A DNA stretch of 64,000 bases from Entrophospora sp. SA101 (lineage: Eukaryota > Glomeromycota > Glomeromycetes > Entrophosporales > Entrophosporaceae). Under the pieces are notes generated by a model, which was not told where the DNA came from, did not search any database, and worked only from the letters and a program-made list of their open reading frames with translations. The first letter of the stretch is position 1. Each line of letters starts with the position of its first letter. This document shows positions 24,150 to 33,721 of the stretch, piece after piece. The DNA lies in NCBI GenBank assembly GCA_958430865.1, contig CAUDNR010001502.1, forward strand, positions 23,792 to 87,791. Reading direction: 5' to 3'. The position numbers were made by a program, and so were the translations under genes.

Positions 24150-24500
24150 AGGATTTCCTTCACCACTTCAAAAAGGGCATGGTTGTTAAATAATGAATCA
24201 AATTTTTGAATTGTTGCATTTCTCTTCTTCACAATAAGCATCAGGAGAACCTTTTCGAAGAAAGCTTCATTCAATTCCTTCAACAATAACGTTTTTTTTT
24301 TTCACATTTTCAAAAAAGGCGCGGTTTGATGTTTTAATTAAATTAAAAATTGAATTAATTCCGAATCATTACATTTTTTCTTCACACTTTAGAAAAAGGC
24401 ATGGTCTTTTTATTATTAGAAATAATATTTTAATAAAACAACTTCCCAAATTGTTACATTTTTCTCCATTTTCCCCAAAAAAACTTTATTGATTTTAAAA
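24150..24500. repeat. Diverged tandem units, about 100-150 bp
   Basis: Three related blocks carry 'ttcaaaaagggcatggtt', 'ttcaaaaaaggcgcggttt' and 'tagaaaaaggcatggtctt'. Each is followed by TTAATAAA-like sequence and a 'ttgttacatttttctc'-like end. They look like old tandem duplications; no coding capacity. Repeated at 56284-56634. Confidence 0.55.
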
Positions 24501-24694
24501 ATTAATTAAATAATTTTTTTTAATTCCAAATTGTTTTTTTTTTAGTGGTGATGCTAATATATACTAAATCTTTTTATTAATATATTATATATATATATTG
24601 ATAAGTTACATCACTTCAACTTATTAGTGCTATAAAAAAATAAAAACATTGATTGAAAAGGTAAGAAAATAAATAATACTGCAATTATGTACAT

Positions 24695-25690
24695 TAGGGA
24701 TGGGAACGGTTCGGTTTATAAACTGCCAGTTTGGCTAGTGAGCCGCACCGACTGGTGGTTTACCACCGCGGTCTGAACCGCAGTTCAAACCCAAGTTTAA
24801 CCGCAGTTTTATAATTTTATTGGTGATCTATTTTTATAAAAATGAAATTATTTGTTCCGACAATTAAAGCTATTTTAAACACCACTACTATCTATTCTCT
24901 TCATATTTGCTTGTACTTTAAATTGTTTGCATCAATAGCTGGAGTTCCGCCTGATCTCTATATCAAGTTGTAGCACCATAATTCAATTAATTGTGATTGA
25001 AATATCTGTTATCATAATTTTCTTTTTTCTTTTATGAACAATAAAAAAATAAACATAGTTAAATTTTATTATCAGGTCCAATTCAAAATTTAGGACCACA
25101 GCATAAGTTAGTAAGATTTTTAAATTAACTAATATGTAATTTGAATAAAATTAATAATTGAATAAACTAATAAATCAAATAAAATTAAATCAAATAAAAT
25201 TAATAAAATGAACGATTTGAATAAAATTGGTAAATCCAATTCAATTAAAATATTTTTTCTTTATCAATCTATTTTTCCTTCTTAGCCCTTGTATATAATG
25301 ATAATAATAGTAAATAGTAATAGCTGACATCTTTCTTTTCTTTTCTTAAGTCATAGTACTAGCAACCATAGTAAATTATAAATGTAATCAATTATCTTGT
25401 TGTAGTTAAATCCCTTAACAATAACAATAACAATAACAATAACATAGAATTTGTTGCATCAAGATGTGAATTAATATTTTATATCCAATATTTTGTAAAA
25501 CAAATAAAACGATATAAAACGAATAAGTGTGACCAATTTTTGAAATGCAACGTGTAACCAGCTCAGTTTCAAATCGGAGTTTGAACTGGGGTTTAACCGC
25601 GGTTCAATAAACCGCGGTGTAAACCAACCGCATCGGTTCGGTTTCAAACCGCCAGTTGAACCGGTTTGGGTTAAACCGTTCCCATCCCTA
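24695..25690. mobile_element. Non-autonomous hAT-like element with 8-bp TSD
   Basis: The element starts TAGGGATGGGAACGGTTCGG at 24695 and ends with the inverse, CCGTTCCCATCCCTA, at 25690. It is flanked on both sides by ATGTACAT (24687-24694 and 25691-25698), an 8-bp target site duplication that is itself a palindrome. TAGGG ends and 8-bp duplications fit the hAT superfamily. The terminal 110-140 bp on each side are rich in GGTTCGGTTT, AACCGCGGTT and related words that form long imperfect inverted repeats. The 996-bp interior has no transposase, so mobility would need one in trans. An (AATAAC)n tract lies near 25419-25444. An open frame at 25471-25698 is only a by-product of the repeats. Confidence 0.85.
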
Positions 25691-25808
25691 ATGTACATTT
25701 GTGATTATTAAAAATTGCATTTATTTTTTTTTTGTCAAAAATCATTATTTTTTATTTAGTGTGCATATTTGACATCCAAATTTCAAAAAAAAAATCCCAA
25801 AGTTATTA
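25691..25808. other. Spacer between hAT-like and Tc1-like elements
   Basis: Short AT-rich spacer after the hAT-like target duplication; no features. It is absent from copy A', whose flank at 57722 is unrelated. Confidence 0.6.
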
Positions 25809-26393
25809 CAGGGTGTAACAAAACTTTTTGGAAAATTTTTTCATGCATTTCAAACGTTAATATATAACATTCTGAAAATAATAACTATTCGTGTCATATT
25901 TTGAACACGTGAACAATATGTACTAAACTAAATTAATACATGATTAGATCATTTGTTTTGATTTGATTTTGTTGTAAAATTGTTAACGTAATGTCATCCT
26001 CTGATAAAGATACTCAAAGAAAAAGTATATTACAATTGTGGCAGAATGGAATAACTTCTGCAAAAGAAATACATTCCAGAACTGGCATTACAATGTCTAC
26101 TGTCTATTATAATCTTAAAAAATTGAATGAAAAAGGCGTTAATTCGAGAAAATCTGGAGGTGGTCGTCCCAAAAAAAATTACTGCGCACGAATCAAGAGC
26201 GATCGGCCAATACTTGTACCATGATCCAAGACTTTCCACAAGGACTTTGTCAAACAAATTATCAAACAATATCACCAAAGTGTCTCATATGACTATTTCA
26301 AGACATTTGGAAAGTCTAGGCTACAAAAATAATTTGCCTTTAAAGACACCTATGCTTACTGTTGCCCATAAAGAAGCTCGTGTTGGTTGGGCA
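25809..26393 (+). mobile_element. Tc1/mariner-like element, 5' part, cut by the scaffold gap
   Basis: A TA dinucleotide at 25807-25808 precedes cagggtgtaacaaaacttt, a terminal inverted repeat of Tc1/mariner type. The transposase begins at ATG 25991 (MSSSDKDTQRKSILQLWQNG) and has the paired-like helix-turn-helix region (TGITMSTVYYNLKKLNEK; later VSHMTISRHLESLGYK). At an A-run near 26170-26177 the frame shifts: the family reading RPKK-ITAHESRAIGQYL continues in another frame. The coding sequence then runs into the N gap at 26394, so the DDE/D catalytic domain and right end are not seen. The frameshift is either decay or a homopolymer sequencing error. Confidence 0.75.
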
Positions 26394-26403
26394 NNNNNNN
26401 NNN
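26394..26403. other. Assembly gap (10 N)
   Basis: Ten N bases interrupt the transposase frame. A round gap length normally marks a scaffold join of unknown true size. The sequence before the gap (ending with copy A and the Tc1-like element) and after it (leading to copy A') therefore come from separate contigs, and their order and spacing rest on scaffolding only. Confidence 0.98.
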
Positions 26404-28081
26404 GGTAACAGTCAAGTCTGGACTTGTGCAACTTTGAAGCTCAAATTCTCCACAACAACATGACATATCAATGAGATGAAGTCGTAATTTTGTAGAGGAA
26501 GGTCTTGGCTTCAAATGCACAATTTATTTTGGGGTGTTGCATTTCCATTTTTGGAGAATTTGAAAATCTACACGACCAATAAAAAGTTGTGGGACTAAGT
26601 GACTTGCATCGAATGGAGAAAATAGTTTTTTTGAGATTTTTGAGAATATAAAAGAAGAAAAGGTTGTCGTGTTACAGTGCCTTAGTAAATGTTGTAATTT
26701 CTGTGTATATTTTATATTTTGTGTAATATCTCTTTTTTTTTATATGTTTCCTAATCTAACGACTTTACCCAATTTTGAAATGTTTTGTTGCACGGGAAAT
26801 AATTCTTTGCAAAGAAGACTCAGTTTCAGTTACGGTAACGAAACATGAATATCCTAAACGTCCTGTTCCTCGACTGAATTTTTGGGGAAGGAAGAGATCA
26901 AAATCAAAGGGTAAAATGATGAGTCGTTTTTTTTTGCTACGCTGGTTTGAAATGATTTTGAAATTTGTTAATAAAAAGAAAATATTATATACAGAAATAT
27001 TTTCGTTTTCCAAAAATGATAAATGGTTTTGGTTATTTTACGTCGCCGTATCGTGCGAAACCCAATTGCTATTTGTTAGTCATGATTTATAAACAGAAAA
27101 GCTTATTTGTTTTGGTTCAAAACGTCAGGATTGAGCAAAACAGATACTTGACTGAAAGGAAATCGTGTTTCGCTTTGGGTGTTTTTTTGTGCGATGTCGA
27201 CTGTTGTCTACCCATTAGGTCTTCGTCTTGCTCTGACATTTCGGACCGTTCAAAATGACCAAAAACTGATGGTCTTGTCTTGGAACCTTTACCTCGGATT
27301 GTCAAAGGCTCGTCATACAACGTGTTAATATTAATGATATTAGTATGAAAAAATACAGATATCAATATGTTAAAAACATTGAACAATTTATTAAAATTTT
27401 TATTTTTTTGTGGATAATTGATAGGTTCTAACTAAAAATGGAAACCGCAATTTAGTATTAGCCGCAATTCAATTTTCATTTACCGCAGCCGCAACCCGCA
27501 AACTTAAATGGTTGGATGATACGAAATAAGAATATAAGCAAACTTTTACTTAATATTTCTACTTTTTAAAAACATACGAGTCAGTGTACAGACAAGCTGT
27601 GCAAGTAATTGGATCTTTGGAATATCCCGGTCAGTTAAAGTTGAGAAAAAATTTAAAATCTTGATTATTTATCATAATTAAATTTATATCAAAAAGAAAC
27701 TAGAAACTAAATTAAACGAACACATTTAATTTCTCAACTTTTTCCATAAAATTCATTCGTTTCCTTTTATGATAACATAATAATAATAATAACAATTATT
27801 GCGCGTTCTTATCGAAATTTAAATGTCGTTACACGAAAAATACATTTTTCCAAAAATAACACAAAGCACTCTTTCTTCAATAACTGATAACATTAATATT
27901 AACATTAATACATATATTCGTTTACGTGAACTGATAATTGCTAAAGTCAATTGATACACTTGCAAAATCATATATTTATATTTACAACAACTATTTATAT
28001 ATTTATATATTTATATATTTATCATACATATACATATATTCACACGTTTGTTATATCTACACAACAATCGTATTTTCCATA
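26404..28081. other. Gene-free stretch before the BTB gene
   Basis: No supportable gene. Overlapping frames at 26765-27386 on both strands mirror each other and lack family similarity. A stretch near 27448-27505 rich in CCGCAA/CCGCAG words may be a transposon end. Repeated TATATT tracts at about 27980-28020 lie just upstream of the BTB gene and are best taken as its 5' leader, although the frame stays open from 27938. Confidence 0.45.
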
Positions 28082-28091
28082 ATGGCAACAC

Positions 28092-28132
<41 letters not shown>

Positions 28133-29801
28133 CATTATCAATTTGATAATGTTAAAAAAGTTTATGAAACCTCATACTTGATGTTTGAGCATATTCTTTC
28201 TAAATTTAAAAGTTATGGGCACAAGGACGAAATACCTGATACTTATTATCTTCGAATGGCTAGCATAGTGGAACTTTCGAGATCTTTATCTATATTGTTA
28301 ACTACGACTAATAACTATGATGTAGAAATAGATATTGGGACCAAAAACAACTCAAAAATATTCAGATCTCACTCGGTAATACTGAAATTGAGGTCTACTT
28401 ATTTCAATGCTGCCTTTTCAAATGGATGGTCAAAAAAAGATAATGATGTTTACCAATTTAAAAAAGATAACATTTCACCAGAATTATTTGAAGTAATATT
28501 AAAGTAAATTTTTACTATTTTTTCAGTATCTTAATTAAATTTGTTGTTTTTACTTGAAATCATACTAATCAATTTTTAATCCTCATAGTTATTTATATAC
28601 TGGTCTTTTTGAGATTGATCATCTAAGCATACAAGAAATCCTTGATTTGTTAATAGCGTGTGATGAATTGGCAATAACAGAATTACTTGAATACTTGCAA
28701 ACTTATTTGGTAGAAAATCATTCACAATGGATTCAAGAAAATATACACCATATACATAATATATCTGATCAACATCAATTCACAATAATGAAAATCCATT
28801 GTGACGAAATATTATCACTAAATCCCGGTATAATCTTTCATCCAACAAATTTAAACCAATTGACAAGCAATTCATTAAAAGATATACTCGGTAGTAAAAA
28901 TGGTTTTGTGATGGCGGAAGTGGAAGTTTGGACAAATGTTGTCAGATGGGGTATATCACAGGTGGATGAACACTTGAATGAGATAAATGCTTACCATTGG
29001 GGCGAAGAAGATTTCATGAAATTAAGAGACGTGATATGTGATATTCTACCGCATATTAGGTTCCGTTCAATAAGCACTAGTGATTTTTATCACTATGTTG
29101 CACCATTTGCAAGAGTGATCGGAGAAGAAGTATATCATCAATTGTTAAAGTATCATTTGGTCGCTAGTTATCGTCCAGACCCAAATATAATATGTCCACT
29201 TGGTGATCGAACAGGACAGTACGGATCGGTTTATTTTAACCCAATATTTGCAAGCTTAATATCAAGCTGGGTTGACAACCATCCACAAATATTTTATAAT
29301 AGAAAAACCACTTATGATTTCAAATTGCTATTTAAAGCTTCACGTGACGGGTTTAGGGTACAGGATTTTTATGCAAAGTGTAGCTTTGTGATGAAAACAT
29401 TGTTATTGATAAAGATAAAAGGCTACGATAATCTAATCGGTGGGTTTAATCCAAATTATTGGGTTGATGGTAATGCCTTTAAAACGAGATTAGGTGCACA
29501 TTTGGAAACACCGTATAGTTTTCTTTTCAATTTGAATAGGTCATCGCCACAAGTTTCTATACTTAGCCGAGTTGCTGGTCACAATAAAGCTACTTTTTAT
29601 CATCCTGATTCAGGCCCAAATTTCAATGATTTGAAACTTTGTCCATCAGGATTTGATAACCTTCAACAAAAATCTGTGGACTGTCATTATTTTTTTACGG
29701 GTTTTTATTATCAAAATAACATAGGACTTACTAATTCTGTCTTTCAAATTGAAGATTATGAAATATTCATCTTATCAAGAAAAACTCCTGGGTTTTTTTA
29801 A
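28082..29801 (+). CDS. BTB-BACK-TLDc protein
   Basis: Two exons, 28082-28503 and 28589-29801, close in frame to 544 aa (donor GTAAAT, acceptor catAG). After a poly-Asn run (residues 4-17) and a helical segment, a BTB/POZ domain starts near residue 80 (IFRSHSVILKLRSTYFNAAF; ELFEVILNYLYTGLF). A BACK-like helical region follows (about 180-320). A TLDc domain fills the C-terminus from about 350 (KLLFKASRDGFRVQDFYAKC; LIGGFNPNYWVDG; YEIFILSRK). BTB-BACK proteins commonly act as cullin-3 substrate adaptors; TLDc domains are linked to oxidative-stress responses and V-ATPase binding. This combination is hugely expanded in arbuscular mycorrhizal fungi. I start at 28082 because the in-frame extension to 27938 is low-complexity Tyr/Ile from AT repeats. 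The substrate is unknown. Confidence 0.9.
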
Positions 29802-30338
29802 AATTACAATCACAATAATAATAATAGTTATAGTTATAGTTGATAATAGTAGTAGCATTGATTAGTGTAAATTGGTATTTTAAATAATAAAAATGGTAGT
29901 ACTATTATTAAAATTATTTTTTATGATTTTTTACAATCAGGTTATTTTATATTTATAAATGAACTTTCTTTATCGTGGTTATACAAGTATATTATTATGT
30001 AAATTTGATATTTAAAGTTAATATATAATTTGTTAAGCCTTGCGTTTTTTTTCCTTTTGATGTTTTATAGTTATTATTAATAATATGTAAATAATAATAT
30101 ACAATTAATAAAAGATCTTACAAGTCACACCTTCCGGTTGCTAATAACCCTTTTTGAGTCCCCTTCTTGATAAAACAAGTTTAGGGCCTGACTTGGAAAT
30201 CTTTTTTATAAGATCCAACGTTCGTAATGTTCTTTTTATCTGAGATGCTCGAGATAGAATTCCACCATCTACTCTTGTTACGTACTCAATGAACAACAGT
30301 ATTATTATGGCAAGCCAAACAATTCAAAAGTCATTTTG
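29802..30338. other. Intergenic region
   Basis: No gene seen. The 3' end of the BTB gene is AT-rich with ATT/AGT triplet tracts. A less AT-rich block at about 30125-30300 does not code for anything I recognise; it could be a transposon edge. Confidence 0.45.
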
Positions 30339-30500
30339 AATTATGATGTGCATCGTTTAATTTATGGTGTGCATCATTTTAATTTATGGTGCGCATCGTT
30401 TTTATTTATGATGTGCATCGTTTTTATTTAATGGTGTGCATCGTTTTTATTTATGATGTGCATCGTTTTTATTTATGATGTGCATCGTTTTTATTTATGA
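30339..30500. repeat. 22-bp tandem minisatellite upstream of the integrase-type gene
   Basis: Eight head-to-tail units share the core gatgtgcatcg followed by T-rich sequence and 'atttat'. Units 1-3 and 5 carry substitutions (ggtgtgcatca, ggtgcgcatcg) or one added base; units 4 and 6-8 are identical. The array ends 57 bp before the ATG at 30558. Units abut without unique spacers, so it is not CRISPR-like. It may be a transposase-binding subterminal array or a promoter minisatellite. Confidence 0.85.
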
Positions 30501-30557
30501 TCATGTATAAAATTTCAAGTTAAAATATTTTTTTGATTTGTTTAAATTTAATTAAAA

Positions 30558-32024
30558 ATGAATAGTTCTCAAATACAAAACCAAGTAATTGAACATGTTC
30601 AGAATACTTTAACAAGAGCAAATAGTGTCTTGATTCAATCTGATGACTCAGATTATTTACAAAATCAATTGATTAATCTTGAAAGAACTATAAGTTTGCT
30701 GTCCCATTTAATTTATGATGTGACTGAAAGTAGCATTCATTATCAAAATTTAATTCAGAATTTAATTTTATCTCAGCAAACATATGAACAATTAAATAAT
30801 AAATTATTTCTACTAATTGACCAAGTTGGCCCTGAAATGCTTTTTGTAAGCCCACAATCATCAGGTGGTAGACCAAAATTAGAAGTTTCTGAAAATGCAA
30901 TAATTCTATTGTGTTCAGAAGGATTCTCTTGGGTAGATATTGCCAATATCTTTGGAATAAGCATTACAACATTATATAGAAGACAATGTGATCTAAATAT
31001 TTTAAACATTCCTTCATATAATGAAATTTCAAACAATGAATTGGATCAAATTATTTTGAATATAAAAGAGTCACAACCATATTCGGGTCAAAATATACTA
31101 ATGGGTGCTTTGAAGAGTAGAAGTGTCAGAATAACACGTGAATGTTTAAGAGAAGCATTAAGAAGAATTGATCCTTTGGGTATGGCAAATAGGTGGGCAG
31201 AAATTACACCATGTCGTAAATATAAAGTTTCAGGCCCAAATGCACTGTGGCACATTGATGGTCACCATAAGTTAATCCACTGGAAAATAGTCATACATGG
31301 TGCCATAGATGGTTATACACGTTTGATTACCTATTTACATTGTAGTAATAATAATTACTCCTCAACAGTTTTACAATATTTCTTAAAGGCAGTACAAGTT
31401 CATGGTATTCCTAGTAGGATTAGAGGTGATCATGGAGGAGAAAATGTTGATGTTGCTGCTTGGATGTTGAATGTTAGAGGCCTTGATAGAGGAAGTTACA
31501 TTGCTGGTAAATCAGTCCATAACCAACGAATTGAGCAATTATGGCTGGATTTGTACAGATGTATTGTTAAGGTTTATGTTGGAATCTTTTATTTTCTTGA
31601 AGAGCACTATGGGTTAAATCCTGATAGTGATTTAGATCTATTCTGCTTACATTATGTATTTATACCAAGAATTGAAGCTTCATTGTATAAATGGGAGCAA
31701 TCATGGAACAACCACTCAGTACAAACAGAAAGTCATTATACACCAAGACAGTTATTTATAAGATCTGCAATAAGTGGGAATGCTGTTTTAGATTATGCTG
31801 ATATAAATGTTGATGATGAATATGGAATAGATTGGAATGGACCAACTCCTCAAGTAGAATATCAACAAGTAATTGTTAATGAGGTAAGAAATATTTTGTC
31901 ACCATTACAATTCCAATATTTACAACAGTCAGTAGATGTTACAAATAGTGATGGAAATTATGGAATCAACAAATATTTAGAAGTACATAATTTGGTATCA
32001 CATTTATTACAAATTAATTATTAA
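30558..32024 (+). CDS. Integrase-type (rve-like) DDE protein of eukaryotic transposon origin
   Basis: This single-exon, 488-aa protein is intact. The N-terminal 110 residues are helical and Gln/Asn/Leu-rich. A helix-turn-helix lies at about 113-143 (ILLCSEGFSWVDIANIFGIS). The catalytic core has an Asp at 234 (LWHIDGHHKL), an Asp at 291 (RIRGDHGGEN) and a Glu at 326 (SVHNQRIEQLWLDL), giving a DD34E layout typical of retroviral-integrase-like folds. GAIDGYTRLITYLHCSNNN and GIPSRIRGD are hallmarks of a family annotated as 'integrase core domain' proteins, scattered in fungal and animal genomes. No reverse transcriptase, gag or protease is adjacent, and I found no terminal repeats, so it is either a lone transposase or a domesticated gene. 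It ends 110 bp before copy A' begins. Confidence 0.85.
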   Translation: MNSSQIQNQVIEHVQNTLTRANSVLIQSDDSDYLQNQLINLERTISLLSHLIYDVTESSIHYQNLIQNLILSQQTYEQLNNKLFLLIDQVGPEMLFVSPQSSGGRPKLEVSENAIILLCSEGFSWVDIANIFGISITTLYRRQCDLNILNIPSYNEISNNELDQIILNIKESQPYSGQNILMGALKSRSVRITRECLREALRRIDPLGMANRWAEITPCRKYKVSGPNALWHIDGHHKLIHWKIVIHGAIDGYTRLITYLHCSNNNYSSTVLQYFLKAVQVHGIPSRIRGDHGGENVDVAAWMLNVRGLDRGSYIAGKSVHNQRIEQLWLDLYRCIVKVYVGIFYFLEEHYGLNPDSDLDLFCLHYVFIPRIEASLYKWEQSWNNHSVQTESHYTPRQLFIRSAISGNAVLDYADINVDDEYGIDWNGPTPQVEYQQVIVNEVRNILSPLQFQYLQQSVDVTNSDGNYGINKYLEVHNLVSHLLQINY

Positions 32025-33094
32025 TTAATAAAATATCTTTATTAGGTGGATGGGTTTTCATCAATATTTTATCATCCTCCTCCCTTCCTCCATTATTATC
32101 ATCCCCTTTATTCTCTGCCTTCTTTTCTTTGTCTATTGTACACCTTTTTTTTAAATAAAAGTATGAAATACAGAATATAATCATATTTTTCAAACAACAT
32201 GAATATATTAATGTCATCACATGAAGATTTTATGTTTTTATGTCACAAGTTCTATGTTGTTTCATGAAGATGCTTATTTTTTACAAAGCATACTTAAAAT
32301 TAGGATGTTAATTTGCTTTGTTGGAGCATAACTAAACTGAGTTTAAACACAAATTCAATTTAATATTTTTAATATCTGCTTCAAACATGCTTTCAATTAT
32401 ACTTTAAAGATGACATCATAAATAATTTGATAATTTTCATCTTTAATAAATTATAACATGACTGAAGAACAAATTCTAGAATATAATATCAATATGTTTT
32501 TTTCTACTGAAACCTTACAAATGATAATATTATGCTAAATGAAAATATGTTGCAAGATATGCTTGAACCATTCCATTTGATGATTCAAATCATCATTGCA
32601 TATGATATCTCAAATTAAATCACTCACCAAAATGATGAAAAATTGATCCTACTTAAAATACATACTTAAACAAAAATATGATCCACTAATTATTTGCAAA
32701 AAATGTACGAATGTACTTATTTTATCAGTGTTTTTAATACAACTTATTTTCTACCATTTATACAAAAATAAAATTAAGCAATTTTAATTTGAAGTTAAAA
32801 ATACTTAATTTCCACTATACAAAATTAAGATAATAATAAATCCTTAATGTTCAACTTACATGGCTCCAAGTTCACAAAATCCCTTATTATTTTTTTTATT
32901 GTTTATTTTACAGACACCTCTGTCTCACACATTTAATATATATATATATTAAAACACTGATTATCCCATTGAATCAACTTCTTCGTTGATATAAATGATT
33001 TCTTCCTCAAATCCTTCATTACACTTGGAAAAAACAGAATTCAAAACCACATGAAGATTGCCTATTTCATTATTGTCATAATCTTCACATAATT
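32025..33094. other. Junction of the spacer with copy A' and its first gene-free kilobase
   Basis: Bases 32025-32134 follow the integrase-type gene. They include a pyrimidine-rich tract (about 32068-32130) and have no partner visible in the window. From 32135 the sequence equals window base 1 onward. No gene seen. Confidence 0.6.
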
Positions 33095-33721
33095 TTAATT
33101 TGTAGAAGTTTCAGCCTTGGGAAGATTTTGCCAATCCTTTTCACCTTTATGAAACCAATTAATCTAATATAATGATATAAAATTAGCCAAAAAACAAAAA
33201 AATATATTAAATGTACGAAAATTAATATGTATATTACCATTATTTTTTGTTTAGTTGGGATGTGGATAGACCCAGTTATCATCTTTAAAACATTCTGGCA
33301 TTCTATAGGTTTTGTTAACGATTTTATGTAAATTAAAAATTTAAGATATATGGAATCTCTTCTAGAAATTGGAACACCTTTTGAATCATACAAAGTAGCT
33401 TCAATCTTTAATAAATCAAATTGATATAAAAGCTCTTTGCAATTTGTCACCACTTGATACAAAACAGAGCTCATGCTATCCCAACCTCCTAAACTATTTA
33501 TTGTCTGTAATTTTCAATGAAACCTAACTTAATTAATAAACACATAATCTGCACTATTTAAGGGAAACAAATAAAGAAAATATAAAATCAACCTTAATTA
33601 TGTCCAGTTTGTTAAAACCTTCTTTAAATTGCAGCAATTCCTGTTTATGTGTATTAATTACTTCATATTGAGAAATATAATTAGCCAAATCATTTTTTTT
33701 AAATGTATTTAAAAAGGACAT
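33095..33721 (-). CDS. Uncharacterised spliced protein, second copy
   Basis: Copy of the gene at 961-1587, with exons 33721-33593, 33504-33238 and 33163-33095. The protein is identical. The same uncertainty about a missing 5' part applies, with the possible upstream exon at about 33994-33799. Confidence 0.5.

Larger units (their letters stand above)
1..25026 (+). repeat. Long direct duplication, copy A (collinear part)
   Basis: Bases 1-25026 recur at 32135-57160 with a constant offset of 32134, so no insertion or deletion separates the copies over 25,026 bp. The translated genes are identical in both copies. The only substitution I found is C at 21028 versus A at 53162. The left limit is unknown because the copy runs off the window. 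The right limit lies inside the hAT-like element that starts at 24695. Microsatellites within the block have the same lengths in both copies. Confidence 0.97.

Noticed and set aside
25471..25698. Open frame inside the hAT-like element
   Set aside because: It reads through the right terminal repeat array and target duplication, has no transposase features, and is broken by indels in the second element.
26765..27386. Overlapping open frames on both strands after the gap
   Set aside because: Several frames mirror each other without domain features, splice support or start context; treated as chance open frames.
27938..28081. Upstream in-frame extension of the BTB gene
   Set aside because: The extension is low-complexity Tyr/Ile from TATATT repeats. 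The ATG at 28082 opens the normal poly-Asn and helical N-terminus.
30339..30500. CRISPR-like array
   Set aside because: The 22-bp units abut directly with no unique spacers and the genome is eukaryotic; it is a minisatellite.
30558..32024. Retroviral or LTR-retrotransposon origin of the integrase-type gene
   Set aside because: No reverse transcriptase, RNase H, gag, protease or long terminal repeats lie nearby, and the HTH plus DD34E arrangement fits a stand-alone eukaryotic integrase-like family better.
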